This document shows positions 19,501 through 25,831 of a stretch of 36,267 bases of DNA, one piece after another. Numbering within the stretch: position 1 is the stretch's first letter; the number at the start of each line of letters is the position of its first letter. A program made the position numbers and the translations under genes. The notes beneath the pieces are model-generated. The model was not told where the DNA came from. It searched no databases and saw nothing but the letters and a program-made list of their open reading frames with translations. The stretch is from positions 59,273 through 95,539 of the forward strand of contig QPGA01000011.1 of assembly GCA_003332265.1 (NCBI GenBank), written 5' to 3'. The stretch comes from Candidatus Accumulibacter meliphilus. GTDB taxonomy: Bacteria > Pseudomonadota > Gammaproteobacteria > Burkholderiales > Rhodocyclaceae.

Positions 19501-19866
19501 GACGGCTGGTACATCGACTTCCCGGTAGCCGGCGAAAGGGTCAACACCGATCTACGCCTGCAGCTCAGTACCCTGGCGTTCAACACCAATACGCCAACCC
19601 TCGGCGCCTGCGTTCCGGTCGGCGTCAGCTTCGCCTACTTCCTCGACTACCAAACCGGCGGCGCTGTGGAAGGAGCGGACGGGCTGGTCGGAAGGAAACT
19701 GGGCGATTACCTGAGTACCTCGCCAAGCGTCATCCGCCTCGAGAACGGCAGGATCAGGGAATTGATCCGGACCGACACCCCCGATACGATCAGTACGCCG
19801 GTTCCGACCGCACCGACGCCGCTCGCTACACGCCGCGTTTCCTGGCGGGAACTGATTACCGAGTAG
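13561..19866 (+). CDS. pilY1: Type IV pilus tip adhesin/biogenesis factor PilY1, enlarged
   Basis: PilY1 is the secreted pilus-tip protein needed for pilus extension, adhesion and surface sensing. A signal peptide (residues 1-25, cleavage after VHA) is followed by a von Willebrand A-like domain with the MIDAS-type DDSKS (52-56). The C-terminal beta-propeller domain starts near residue 1640 with VYVGANDGMLHAFD and GGLNHGGRGYYALDI and includes GGDLLGNLWRFD. At 2101 residues it is nearly twice the size of P. aeruginosa PilY1. The excess lies between TILSTDGYWN and DTLADVAEYYWKTDL, two segments normally close together: a Gln/Lys-rich probable coiled coil (about 535-665), then a Cys-rich repeat region (about 680-1285). 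AGGAG precedes ATG 13561. A strong terminator follows the gene. Confidence 0.93.
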   Translation: METIKHMTRSSALFASLLVATSVHAGITQLATLPLSGASSVEILPNILFVLDDSKSMELDYLPDWAGGTSQFQGRNPAFNGIAYNPAISYTPPKYFGDDGLPDSTTYPSQTSTVTSDWTVVKNDGYGVQDVDSSNLIGNAYYFTTVPGEYCSNQSLKNCIEAIEPSADYPYPAYLRWCKSTATATAATNELTAGDCQATEIDPSPPPPAEPANIPFDVPRMPAPRASTLTISGAGATSVSNITVDGKEILSTAIDASSDSGQLASDIAKSIRACNFRLAGSCTVVGYSAVAAGNAVVISAPGSTELSPDIAKSEGMSITATAFARPSTNLAPGENLLTVITPSTLTYAKGAGRTDCKADLCTYEEEMTNYANWWAYYRTRMQAMKTATSLAFEPITSSYRVGYMSINNNTGTDFQNIDPFASAHKKLWYRKLFDARPSNNTPLRVALANAGRLYAGQLNDLTFNGVKVIDPVQHYCQQNVTILSTDGYWNEGAGFKWDGITAVGDQDGPSYEGFEGEVRPQLDGGGPQNQVSTLQIIEKRKPTRPEKQKKEEQLQQQTAVVETSITQQQKLTAQLQYKDAIWETRSQPLQTRTYTQSQVSTKTLWQEQTSQLQKLTGVQKQQTKTLQTKVKTWQYQLRKLQSNTANVTSRTYTLLARVKQVWEQTSSNNGTDWTDPRAVDSCSPVKSGTNRVSCDTKQAVSDWKESPEGCKEADGVTRVTNEGTDLEATTYYTKRECMYSDPVTVTKSGEACTVAKKSEKPANSTDSFHYTVGTAVECDAPVFPGWVDVPSNGSCTTSSVQSCRYQNNGGLTAWTDTEKSCEAIAEDYKNVSARTCSFSWPTNWSNVEKAVGSCNPGDPSVRCRYTPDWLSSDVAECETPVAAPALADDFSVWKPTLQCEVAWNTDSNKNEAWTNVTSGNCTVTNTGTNQTKCRYTDFPPPDQWTTLAVGASCTEVAQDTASPYNIYVARKCQKIFGQPVNGACTEPNPPDPDAPKCSTTWTAWKAKASCTPTPNADPNNAIKNDIQCRYQPYPTTKPFGWAPATSSCSALQWKGEGNPYIPKQVECRQETFLPEPTGWSNVGTGGTCTTSPTRRCQYTAWAKPAGPDQLCSDSDPTPLPYFKVDTNGINSAELDEIVACETTWTEFSAAVPCVPGKPDTEQQCRITWPNDFADAAKCNEIDPLTKVKDPLINCQTITKDWTKDDGVPADDASHVGLTTTYRDFLAEPTIMPVAKCAVGPDDEQPDANGVVTTCTEERTDPTDATSCSPAAATLSNLYVETICTTRQSGPTPDTLADVAEYYWKTDLRDPLHNPARCTGGPIITNGGTDKQDVCTNTPLYPKQYMTTYTLGLGASGLMQYDNDYLKEGSADFLSIKTETIADPNTGTCSWQPNGICNWPKPVSDTQSNIDDLWHAAVNGRGIYFSASDPSAVATSISDALTDVGVKAGALAAVTVTSTNLVAGGNNSIFEVSFKAGEWSGDVVKRSIDATTGELSAPVWAAQALLDAKVANGTHKARTIYTYDTELTSTDKIKPFLYDELSEAEKEYFALQAIQGLSQICEVGTTCLAAKTQVSASGEPLLNFIRGDSTNEGSPIDRATFYRQRAHLLGDIASSEAVYVQASPWNYADLQYGAFKTANADRAGQVYVGANDGMLHAFDAATGEEAWAYVPRIVMPSLYKLADKNYAAPDRHQFLVDATPVAGDIYDNHSQVKAWKTILVGGLNHGGRGYYALDITDPAAPKALWEFTDDNLGYTYGNPVITKLKDGTWVVIVASGYNNVSPGDGQGWLFILDAVSGAVIRTIGTGVGNVGTPSGLARIAGWANFPDNNNTTQRVYGGDLLGNLWRFDINGDIPVTVDPPVYDAQRLAKLVDAEGVAQPITSKPELGKIGSHPVVFVGTGQLLGSDDLVTDQQQSLYAIKDRLTNDDYGNPRDPAQLDPVPGSFVAQTLSTGVCPANNDYCIKGEAIVKISDPKPVDFNTNDGWYIDFPVAGERVNTDLRLQLSTLAFNTNTPTLGACVPVGVSFAYFLDYQTGGAVEGADGLVGRKLGDYLSTSPSVIRLENGRIRELIRTDTPDTISTPVPTAPTPLATRRVSWRELITE

Positions 19867-19882
19867 CCAGCCCGCGCAGCAC

Positions 19883-19908
19883 CAGAAGGCCGCGAAAGCG
19901 GCCTTCTG
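19883..19908 (+). terminator. Rho-independent-type terminator after pilY1
   Basis: An 11-bp perfect stem (CAGAAGGCCGC, 19883-19893, with 19898-19908) closes a GAAA loop, and a T-rich stretch (CTTGATTTT) follows. It lies 17 bases after the pilY1 stop and would end the pilin operon. Confidence 0.85.
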
Positions 19909-20273
19909 CTTGATTTTAAACGCCAGCCCTAGCAGCCCGCCGAGCTGGGTATCGCGCCCTATAGAAGACCGCGCCGTGCGCCGATTCGCCTGCGCGTTCA
20001 CTGTAAACTCCGCGGCACGCTTCCGGCCTGCCGTCAATGGACCGCCCCACGAAACGCCGACACCGAGGCCTGTCATTCGCTACAATCGCCGATTGTCAGA
20101 ACGCACCCGTGGTGCTCAGCCGCATCACGCCGCGGCCTGGCCGTCTGACGCTGCTTCGCCAGGCGGACTCGACGGCGCTGCGATCGCTACCGCCGTCGCC
20201 CGCCACCCGCCGCTACCCGTTTCCCGGCCCGAACCATACGGGCCCGATTAAACGACGACCAAGGACTCTTGCC
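19909..20273. other. Intergenic stretch with a 15-bp palindrome
   Basis: No gene is supported here. ACAATCG-C-CGATTGT (20082-20096) is a perfect inverted repeat, and TACAAT (20081-20086) overlaps it as a possible -10 (CCGACA 18 bases upstream). If real, the promoter would leave a leader of more than 150 bases before the hemerythrin gene. An open frame runs through 20037-20273 into that gene, but its translation is Pro/Arg-rich and unlike any family I know. Confidence 0.35.
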
Positions 20274-20672
20274 ATGAAACGCCACCAGACGCTCCAGGAC
20301 CTCTCGCGCGAGCACCATAGCGCGCTCAAGCTGGCGCTCGGCGCCCGCCGTGCGGCCACTTCGGGCGATGCCGGGAAAATCGCCGCGGCAATCGCGAGTT
20401 GCGCCGAAGTTTTTGCCGCGGAGCTCGAGCCGCATTTCATGATTGAAGAATCCAGCCTCCTGCCGGCCATGGCCCAGGCCGGTGAAGCGGCCCTGGTGGC
20501 GCGCACGCTGCGCGAGCATGCCGAGCTGCGTGCCCTCCTCGGCCGCGTGCTGGATCCCGATGCCGATGCCACCACCCTGCTCAGTTTCGCCGACCTGCTG
20601 TCGGCACACGTACGCTTCGAGGAGCGAGAACTGTTCGAAATCGCCCAGCAGCGTCTTGCGCCGCAAGCTTGA
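20274..20672 (+). CDS. Hemerythrin/HHE-domain protein
   Basis: A 132-residue all-helical product with metal-ligand spacing of the HHE cation-binding family: REHHSALKLAL (His14/His15), EPHFMIEESSLLP, LREHAELRALL and SAHVRFEERELFE. Such domains bind a di-iron centre and sense or carry oxygen or NO, or take part in iron-sulfur repair. ATG 20274 has AAGGA 8 bases upstream and starts directly with the first helix, so the longer frame from 20037 is rejected. The HD-GYP regulator begins 126 bases downstream on the same strand; a functional link is possible but unproven. Confidence 0.85.
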   Translation: MKRHQTLQDLSREHHSALKLALGARRAATSGDAGKIAAAIASCAEVFAAELEPHFMIEESSLLPAMAQAGEAALVARTLREHAELRALLGRVLDPDADATTLLSFADLLSAHVRFEERELFEIAQQRLAPQA

Positions 20673-20798
20673 CCCTGCGCCGACGGCCCAGGTTTTCGCC
20701 AAGCATCCGTTCCTCGCCGCGACTTTCTTCGCGGCCCAGCTTTGGCAAGACAGCCAGCATTCATTTTGGCTGCTTGCAACTTCCCCGGCAGGATCCTC

Positions 20799-21947
20799 AT
20801 GGCCACAGTTCTGATCGTCGACGACACCCCCGCAAGCCTGTCGCTGCTGAGCGACCTGCTCAGCCCGCTGCATCGGGTGCGCACCGTCGACTCGGGGCCG
20901 CGCGCCTTGCAGGCCGTAGTCAGCCAGCCGCGGCCCGATCTGATCCTGCTCGACCTCGTGATGCCGGAGATGGACGGCTACCAGGTACTCAGCCACTTGT
21001 TGTCCGACCCGGCCAGCGCCGACATCCCGGTGATCTTCGTCAGCGCGCTCGATTGTAGCGATGACGAGGAGCGCGGCCTGGCACTGGGTGCGGCCGACTG
21101 CATCAGCAAACCGTTCCGGCCGGCGATCGTCCTGGCGCGGGTCAAAGCGCAGCTCGAACTGAAAGCAGCCCGTGACCTGCTGGTGCGCGATCACCGCCGC
21201 AAGCTGCAGCGTGAGATCGACCGGCGGATGGCGGAAAATCGCCAGATCCAGGATGTCAGCATCCGCGCACTGGGGCGACTGGCGGAAATTCGCGACCCTG
21301 AGACAGGGAATCATTTGCGCCGCACGCAAGCCTACGTTCATACGCTGGCCATGGAGCTGCGTTCGCACCCGCGCTTCGCCGCTTTCCTGACGGCGCACAA
21401 CATCGAGGTGCTGGTCAAGTCGGCGCCGCTGCACGACATCGGCAAAGTCGGCATTGCGGACCACATCCTGCGCAAGCCCGGCAAGCTGACCGCGGAGGAA
21501 TGGGTAGAAATGAAAAAGCATAGCCTCCTTGGCGCGCAGGCCATCGAACAGGCCGACAAGGACGCCGAACGACCTCTCGAATTCCTCAGCATGGCCAGGG
21601 AAATCGCCCACTATCACCACGAAAAATGGGATGGCTCGGGCTACCCGGAAGGCCTCGCTGGCGAGGCGATTCCGATTTCGGCACGGCTGATGGCCCTCGC
21701 CGACGTCTTTGATGCCTTGCTTGCGCAACGCGTCTACAAGGCAGGGCTACCGGTCGAAGAAGCGCTGCGGATCATTCGCGAAGGGCGCGGTAGCCACTTC
21801 GACCCGGATGTCGTCGACGCTTTTTTTTCCCGCCAGGACGAGTTCCTCGCCATCGCCGCCCGGCACGCCGACGGCGACACCCGCCGCACCGGTGCGCAAA
21901 TGCCTTCGCCACTACAGACGGAAAGACCTGCAGAAAACAACAGCTGA
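20799..21947 (+). CDS. Response regulator with HD-GYP c-di-GMP phosphodiesterase domain
   Basis: A 382-residue two-domain protein. The receiver domain (about 1-120) has Asp8/Asp9, phospho-acceptor Asp52 (LILLDLVMPEMDG) and Lys104 (SKPF). After a helical linker, the HD-GYP domain (about 155-345) shows HDIGK (His212-Asp213) and HHEKWDGSGYPEG with GYP at 281-283. HD-GYP proteins hydrolyse c-di-GMP or cGAMP, so this one probably lowers a second messenger when phosphorylated. No histidine kinase is adjacent. ATG 20799 follows AGGAT and starts MATVLIVDD, the normal beginning of a receiver domain; the longer frame from 20742 is rejected. Confidence 0.93.
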   Translation: MATVLIVDDTPASLSLLSDLLSPLHRVRTVDSGPRALQAVVSQPRPDLILLDLVMPEMDGYQVLSHLLSDPASADIPVIFVSALDCSDDEERGLALGAADCISKPFRPAIVLARVKAQLELKAARDLLVRDHRRKLQREIDRRMAENRQIQDVSIRALGRLAEIRDPETGNHLRRTQAYVHTLAMELRSHPRFAAFLTAHNIEVLVKSAPLHDIGKVGIADHILRKPGKLTAEEWVEMKKHSLLGAQAIEQADKDAERPLEFLSMAREIAHYHHEKWDGSGYPEGLAGEAIPISARLMALADVFDALLAQRVYKAGLPVEEALRIIREGRGSHFDPDVVDAFFSRQDEFLAIAARHADGDTRRTGAQMPSPLQTERPAENNS

Positions 21948-22003
21948 CCCTTCCCTAGAGGTCGCAAAGCACTATCCGTGCCGTGTATCTTCCCGGTTTC
22001 CAT

Positions 22004-22009
22004 TAGAAT
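22004..22009 (+). promoter_or_regulatory. Possible -10 element of aroG
   Basis: TAGAAT lies 41 bases before the aroG start in a short gap after the HD-GYP gene. No convincing -35 is visible, so this is a weak call. Confidence 0.35.
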
Positions 22010-22050
22010 CGAGCCTTTGCCGACTCAGGTCGCCCTCCGGAGAATGCCGC

Positions 22051-23130
22051 ATGACCTTGCAGAGCAAGCCCAACACCGACGACGTTCGCATCCGGGAAAT
22101 CAAGGAGCTGGTCCCGCCAGCGCACGTTTTTCGCGAATTTCCGGTCGGCGTTCGCGCTGCAACGACTACCTATGAAGCGCGCCAGAACATCCATCGCATC
22201 CTGCACGGCGCCGACAATCGCCTGCTGGTCGTGATCGGCCCCTGTTCGATTCACGATGTCGATTCGGCCATCGAATACGCCACGCGACTGCAGAAGGAAG
22301 CGCCGCGTTTCGAGGACGATCTGCTGATCATGATGCGCGTCTATTTCGAAAAGCCGCGCACGACCGTCGGCTGGAAAGGCTTGATCAACGATCCGCGCCT
22401 CGACAACAGCTTCCGGATCAACGAAGGCCTCCGCCTGGCACGCGGCTTGTTGTTGCAGATCAACGACATAGGCCTGCCCTGCGCGACCGAATTCCTGGAT
22501 ACCATCACCCCGCAATACACCGCCGACCTGATTGCCTGGGGAGCGATCGGGGCGCGCACCACCGAATCACAGGTGCATCGTGAACTGGCCTCCGGCTTGT
22601 CCTGTCCGGTCGGCTTCAAGAACGGCACTGACGGCAATATCCGCATCGCCATCGACGCCATTCGCGCCGCGCAGTCGCCGCACCACTTCCTCTCGGTGAC
22701 CAAGGCCGGCCATTCGGCGATCGTATCGACCTCCGGCAACGAGGACTGTCACGTCATCCTGCGCGGCGGCAAGGAACCGAACCACGATGCCGCACACGTC
22801 GACGCCGCGTGCAGGGAAATTGCCGCCGCCGGACTCGCCGCGCGGCTGATGATCGACGCCTCGCACGCCAACAGCAAGAAGCGCTTCAAGCAACAGATCG
22901 AGGTCGCCAGGGATACCGCCAGGCAGGTGACGGCCGGCGACGAACGGATCATCGGCGTGATGATCGAATCACACCTGGTGGAAGGACGCCAGGATCTGGT
23001 GCCCGGCCAGCAGCTCGAATACGGCAAGAGCGTGACCGACGCCTGCCTGGGCTGGGAAGACTCGCTGTTGGTGCTGGAGTTTCTCGCCAAGAGCGTCCGT
23101 GAGCGCCGCCTGGTCGAAGCCGCCGCGTAA
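22051..23130 (+). CDS. aroG: 3-deoxy-7-phosphoheptulonate synthase, class I (AroG type)
   Basis: DAHP synthase condenses phosphoenolpyruvate with erythrose 4-phosphate, the first step of the shikimate pathway. The 359-residue product shows the class I motifs: VVIGPCSIHD (metal-ligand Cys), MMRVYFEKPRTTVGWKGLI-type substrate loop, GARTTESQVHRELASGLS, VGFKNGTDG and IDASHANSKK. The length matches the feedback-regulated AroF/AroG/AroH enzymes; which aromatic amino acid inhibits it cannot be read with certainty. ATG 22051 has GGAG at good spacing; the frame opens much further upstream (21709) inside the previous gene, which is rejected. A very GC-rich hairpin follows. Confidence 0.95.
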   Translation: MTLQSKPNTDDVRIREIKELVPPAHVFREFPVGVRAATTTYEARQNIHRILHGADNRLLVVIGPCSIHDVDSAIEYATRLQKEAPRFEDDLLIMMRVYFEKPRTTVGWKGLINDPRLDNSFRINEGLRLARGLLLQINDIGLPCATEFLDTITPQYTADLIAWGAIGARTTESQVHRELASGLSCPVGFKNGTDGNIRIAIDAIRAAQSPHHFLSVTKAGHSAIVSTSGNEDCHVILRGGKEPNHDAAHVDAACREIAAAGLAARLMIDASHANSKKRFKQQIEVARDTARQVTAGDERIIGVMIESHLVEGRQDLVPGQQLEYGKSVTDACLGWEDSLLVLEFLAKSVRERRLVEAAA

Positions 23131-23171
23131 GGGCTGGCATTATCCGCAAGGCGGCAAGGCTGAACGACAAA

Positions 23172-23205
23172 CGGCGGGGCGGCCGCTTTCGCGGCCGCCC
23201 CGCCG
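23172..23205. terminator. GC-rich hairpin between convergent aroG and rpmG
   Basis: A 15-bp perfect stem (23172-23186 with 23191-23205) closes a TTTC loop. It lies 41 bases after the aroG stop and 46 bases after the rpmG end on the opposite strand. No long T-run follows on either side, so it may act as a bidirectional terminator or mainly protect mRNA ends. Confidence 0.65.
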
Positions 23206-23251
23206 GTGGGAACAGCTTTCCGTGAGCAGCGCACGAGCGCGCGCGCGTCGC

Positions 23252-23407
23252 TCAGCGGAGCTTGATTTCCTTGTAGATCACGTGCTTGCGGACCTTGGGA
23301 TCGTACTTCTTGATCTCCATCTTGCCCGGCATGGTGCGCTTGTTCTTGGTCGTGGTGTAGAAGTGGCCGGTTCCGGCGGTCGACTCGAGCTTGATCTTGT
23401 CACGCAT
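23252..23407 (-). CDS. rpmG: Large ribosomal subunit protein bL33
   Basis: A 51-residue basic protein read from ATG 23407: [20 protein letters not shown], then [19 protein letters not shown] and a C-terminal [11 protein letters not shown]. This is the bL33 sequence pattern, and the length is that of proteobacterial bL33. It lacks the four zinc cysteines of the C+ form, so it is a zinc-independent type. It lies 14 bases after rpmB on the same strand, the conserved rpmB-rpmG pair, with GGAGAGCAG before the start. Confidence 0.96.
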   Translation of the reverse strand: MRDKIKLESTAGTGHFYTTTKNKRTMPGKMEIKKYDPKVRKHVIYKEIKLR

Positions 23408-23421
23408 AGCTGCTCTCCTGG

Positions 23422-23655
23422 TCAGATCTCGCCGCGCGCACGCAGGTCTGCGAGCACAACGTCGATACCGTTCTTGTCAATGGTGCGCAAACCGGCGTTC
23501 GATAAGCGCAAGCGCAGCCAACGGCTTTCGCTCTCGATCCAGAAGCGGCGATACTGCAAATTCGGAAGGAAGCGGCGCTTCGTTCTATTGTTGGCATGGG
23601 AAACATTGTTCCCCACCATCGGGCCTTTGCCCGTGACCTGGCAAACACGCGCCAT
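23422..23655 (-). CDS. rpmB: Large ribosomal subunit protein bL28
   Basis: A 77-residue basic protein of the large ribosomal subunit. [20 protein letters not shown] and the later [13 protein letters not shown] are diagnostic for bL28; [18 protein letters not shown] completes the domain. The length is normal. A good promoter lies 39-67 bases upstream on the minus strand, so rpmB-rpmG is a separate operon from radC despite the same direction. Confidence 0.97.
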   Translation of the reverse strand: MARVCQVTGKGPMVGNNVSHANNRTKRRFLPNLQYRRFWIESESRWLRLRLSNAGLRTIDKNGIDVVLADLRARGEI

Positions 23656-23693
23656 GATTGTCGCTCCAATTGTCTGAGGGAAGAAAACCCGCG

Positions 23694-23722
23694 ATTCTAG
23701 CGCAGGCCAAGGTCTACTTCAA
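23694..23722 (-). promoter_or_regulatory. Sigma-70-type promoter of rpmB-rpmG
   Basis: Read on the minus strand, TTGAAG (23722-23717) and TAGAAT (23699-23694) are 17 bases apart, close to consensus at both boxes. The downstream leader of about 35 bases to the rpmB ATG contains a GGAG ribosome-binding site. Confidence 0.65.
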
Positions 23723-23828
23723 GCGTTTTGGCCCAATCGTCCAGGCTGTCGTCGCCGCAAACTAACGGTCATGACCTGTCGAGACACCCCTGATGATGAA
23801 AGCCATGACCGTCCCCCTCTTCCCCTGG

Positions 23829-23853
23829 CCCTTCTCCCGCGAGGGGAGAAGGG
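23829..23853. repeat. REP-like hairpin CCCTTCTCCC/GGGAGAAGGG
   Basis: A 10-bp perfect inverted repeat with a 5-base loop sits between radC and the rpmB promoter. Polypyrimidine-polypurine hairpins of this style are commonly dispersed in many copies between genes of beta- and gammaproteobacteria. It lies just after the radC stop (31 bases), so it might also act as a 3'-end hairpin of that mRNA. Confidence 0.5.
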
Positions 23854-23884
23854 AGTTTCGTGAGTCGCTTGCGCGACTTTCACA

Positions 23885-24565
23885 TTACAACAAGCCGCGC
23901 TCGGCAAACGAGAGTGGCGGCGACTGCCCGGCAACGATGAAATGATCGAGCACCCGCACCTCGATCAGCGCCAACACCTGCTTCAGCTCGCTGGTCAGCA
24001 GTTCGTCAGCGCGCGAGGGTTCGGCCACCCCCGAGGGATGATTGTGCGCCAGCACCACCGCCGCCGCGTTATGCCGCAACGCGTGCTTGAGCACCTCGCG
24101 CGGATAGACGCTGGTTTGCGTCAGAGTGCCGCGAAATAGTTCTTCGGTGGCAATCAGGCGATTCTGGGCGTCCAGCCACAGGGCCAGAAAGACCTCATGC
24201 TGCAAGCTGGCCAGGTGCAGCCGCAGATAGTCGCGCACACCGCCGGGAGAAGCGAAAGTCAGCCCCTCCTCTTTCAGCTCTTCGCCGAGCGCCCGCCGCG
24301 CCATTTCCAGCACCGCCTGCAACTGCGCATACTTCGCCGGCCCCATCCCCGGCACCGCAGAAAAATCGGCCAGGCTGGTCGCAAACATGCGGTTCAGCCC
24401 GCCAAAACCGCCAATCAACTCGCGCGCCAGATCCACCGCGCTTTTTCCCTTGCTACCGACGCGCAAGAAAATCGCCAGCAATTCAGCATCCGATAGGGAA
24501 GCGGCACCGCGCGCCAGCAGGCGCTCACGTGGTCGCTCGTCTTCAGGCCAGTCGCGAATTGCCAT
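23885..24565 (-). CDS. radC: RadC-family JAB/MPN domain protein
   Basis: A 226-residue protein with an N-terminal helix-hairpin-helix region (about 63-90, [16 protein letters not shown]) and a C-terminal JAB/MPN metalloprotease-like domain. The JAMM zinc motif is complete: His174, His176, Ser178 and Asp187 in [15 protein letters not shown]. RadC was named for DNA repair, but a direct repair role is doubtful; its substrate is unknown. [17 protein letters not shown] matches the usual betaproteobacterial start, so ATG 24565 is preferred to the in-frame one at 24571. The radC-rpmB-rpmG neighbourhood is conserved, so this is core genome marking the left edge of the accessory island. Confidence 0.93.
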   Translation of the reverse strand: MAIRDWPEDERPRERLLARGAASLSDAELLAIFLRVGSKGKSAVDLARELIGGFGGLNRMFATSLADFSAVPGMGPAKYAQLQAVLEMARRALGEELKEEGLTFASPGGVRDYLRLHLASLQHEVFLALWLDAQNRLIATEELFRGTLTQTSVYPREVLKHALRHNAAAVVLAHNHPSGVAEPSRADELLTSELKQVLALIEVRVLDHFIVAGQSPPLSFAERGLL

Positions 24566-24571
24566 GTCCAC

Positions 24572-24959
24572 ACCTCAAGGAAAAGCCTCAGTAAGGCAAA
24601 TTACCCATGCCGCTCCAACTGGTACACCCGACGGCGCTGCCAGTGCATCGCCATGACATGCGCGGCGCATTAATCGCGGGGCAACAGCCAGACTGCAGCG
24701 CAGCGACGCGGCCACCGGGCAGCGTGGCTCGAAGTGATGAGACGTCAATTCTGAAGTCCGCTGCGCGCGATAAGGGGGACGCCAGCGCGATCAGAGCAAA
24801 TGGCTGTTCGTCAGCCATTGCTGCCGGTGGCGATACCTTAGGCGACTTCTGTCAAACAACATACCATCTTGCTTGTCTTTTCGCCCGTCTTCTGTGTTGC
24901 CACAACAGTTCGGCCCTCAGATTCTGAACACAGCTTTCCTCAACCTTATTGGCCGGGCC
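24572..24959. other. Gene-free left flank of the accessory island
   Basis: Short open frames occur on both strands (for example 24607-24927 plus and 24588-24818 minus), but none has a convincing ribosome-binding site or a product I recognise. I see no tRNA, terminal repeat or insertion-sequence end. Composition shifts from GC-rich to clearly more AT-rich by about 24840. Confidence 0.4.
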
Positions 24960-24987
24960 TTCGACATACTGTAAAATGCATTACATT
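24960..24987 (+). promoter_or_regulatory. Promoter with overlapping operator-like palindrome before the RHH gene
   Basis: TTCGAC (24960-24965) and TACATT (24982-24987) are 16 bases apart. The inverted repeat TGTAA-N6-TTACA (24970-24974, 24981-24985) lies in the spacer and runs into the -10. A repressor bound here would block RNA polymerase. The ribbon-helix-helix gene starts 22 bases downstream, so autoregulation is a natural reading, by analogy with antitoxin-type RHH proteins. Confidence 0.45.
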
Positions 24988-25009
24988 TGCAGTTGCTTCT
25001 GGAGAGGGT

Positions 25010-25207
25010 ATGGCAAACAGCAAAACGGCCACGCTGACCTTTCGGATCGATCCGAGCCTGAAGGAAGCCTTGCGCATCGCAGCTCATGCGGAACACCGGT
25101 CCATCGCCAACATGATCGAGGTTTTGATCCGCGACTTTTGCGCGCAGCGAGACATTGCGATCCCGGCCTCCACGCCAACCGAGAACCGCAGTGGCGAGCG
25201 CTCATGA
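25010..25207 (+). CDS. Small ribbon-helix-helix DNA-binding protein
   Basis: A 65-residue protein with an Arc/CopG-type fold. KTATLTFRIDPSLKEALRIA gives the beta strand and first helix, and EHRSIANMIEVLIRDFC the second helix. RHH dimers bind short palindromes through the strand; such proteins serve as antitoxins, plasmid regulators or local repressors. GGAGAGGG lies 3-4 bases before ATG 25010, and the palindrome at 24970-24985 is a likely target. The stop overlaps the next small ORF (ATGA). It is the first gene of the island operon and probably its regulator. The frame extends upstream to 24869 without a better start. Confidence 0.8.
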   Translation: MANSKTATLTFRIDPSLKEALRIAAHAEHRSIANMIEVLIRDFCAQRDIAIPASTPTENRSGERS

Positions 25208-25404
25208 ACAGGACGCTCAATGGGGCGTTCGGATTCAATCCCGTCATTCAAGAATTCCGGATGAGTCAGGGACCTACAAACCTGACCGCTCTCGTCAATA
25301 GCGCAGGTGATGACCGCAAGTTTCTTTCGCGCGCCTCCTCACCCACAGCATGGAGCAGCGTTTCGCTGAAGGTCAAGAAGAAGCTGCGGCTTGGGGCCAG
25401 ATGA
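25204..25404 (+). CDS. Unrecognised 66-residue ORF overlapping the RHH gene
   Basis: The start ATG shares ATGA with the RHH stop, and the next gene begins 4 bases after this frame's stop, so it fits the operon pattern. The product (MNRTLNGAFGFNPV...KKKLRLGAR) is polar, with a very basic C-terminus, and matches no family I know. It could be a genuine small partner, a toxin remnant, or simply an open frame in the gap. Nothing in it points to a membrane segment or active site. Confidence 0.4.
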   Translation: MNRTLNGAFGFNPVIQEFRMSQGPTNLTALVNSAGDDRKFLSRASSPTAWSSVSLKVKKKLRLGAR

Positions 25405-25408
25405 GATC

Positions 25409-25831
25409 ATGACGATGACTGCCGATTTTCACGATGCTCACCAACGTCACTGGGACGATGCAGAGTTGCTGTACGAGAAGCAACGTTGGGCGAATGCCGA
25501 TCACTTGTACGGCATGGCGGCCGAGTGTGGGTTGAAGCAACTGATGCTTGCCTTCGGCATGTCTTTCGATGCGGGGAAAAACATGCCTGTTGAGCCAAAG
25601 GACTCGGTTCATGCAAATGGCGTGTGGGCGCGTTACGAAAGCTACCGCGGCGGACATCGTCGCGGCGCAGCCTATGCCTTGACCGCCTCCAACCCGTTTG
25701 ATGATTGGCACGTGGCCCAGCGGTACGCGCAGCAGACCCTGTTCGACTCCAACCGTGCCACCAAACATCGAGACGGCGCGGAGAATGTGCGTCAACTGGT
25801 AAGAAAAGCCGCTTTTGAGGGGTTGATATGA
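25409..25831 (+). CDS. HEPN-like all-helical protein of the island operon
   Basis: A protein of about 140 residues, predicted all-helical. HQRHWDDAELLYEKQRWANA, then DHLYGMAAECGLKQLM (about residues 8-45) and, near the C-terminus, AQRYAQQTLF and a later HRDGAENV, look like the HEPN-type hypothetical proteins common next to ATPases in bacterial islands. The canonical HEPN RNase motif R-x4-6-H is not clear: the closest is RATKH with three residues between. RNase activity is therefore uncertain. The start may be ATG 25409, ATG 25415 or TTG 25391. The stop overlaps the ATPase start (ATGA), so the two should be made together. Confidence 0.6.
   Translation: MTMTADFHDAHQRHWDDAELLYEKQRWANADHLYGMAAECGLKQLMLAFGMSFDAGKNMPVEPKDSVHANGVWARYESYRGGHRRGAAYALTASNPFDDWHVAQRYAQQTLFDSNRATKHRDGAENVRQLVRKAAFEGLI

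Noticed and set aside
20187-21728. 513-codon minus-strand frame opposite the hemerythrin and HD-GYP genes
   Set aside because: Both plus-strand genes have full motif sets; this frame has none.
24607-24927. 106-codon plus-strand ORF upstream of the RHH gene
   Set aside because: No ribosome-binding site, no recognisable product, and it crosses a change in base composition.
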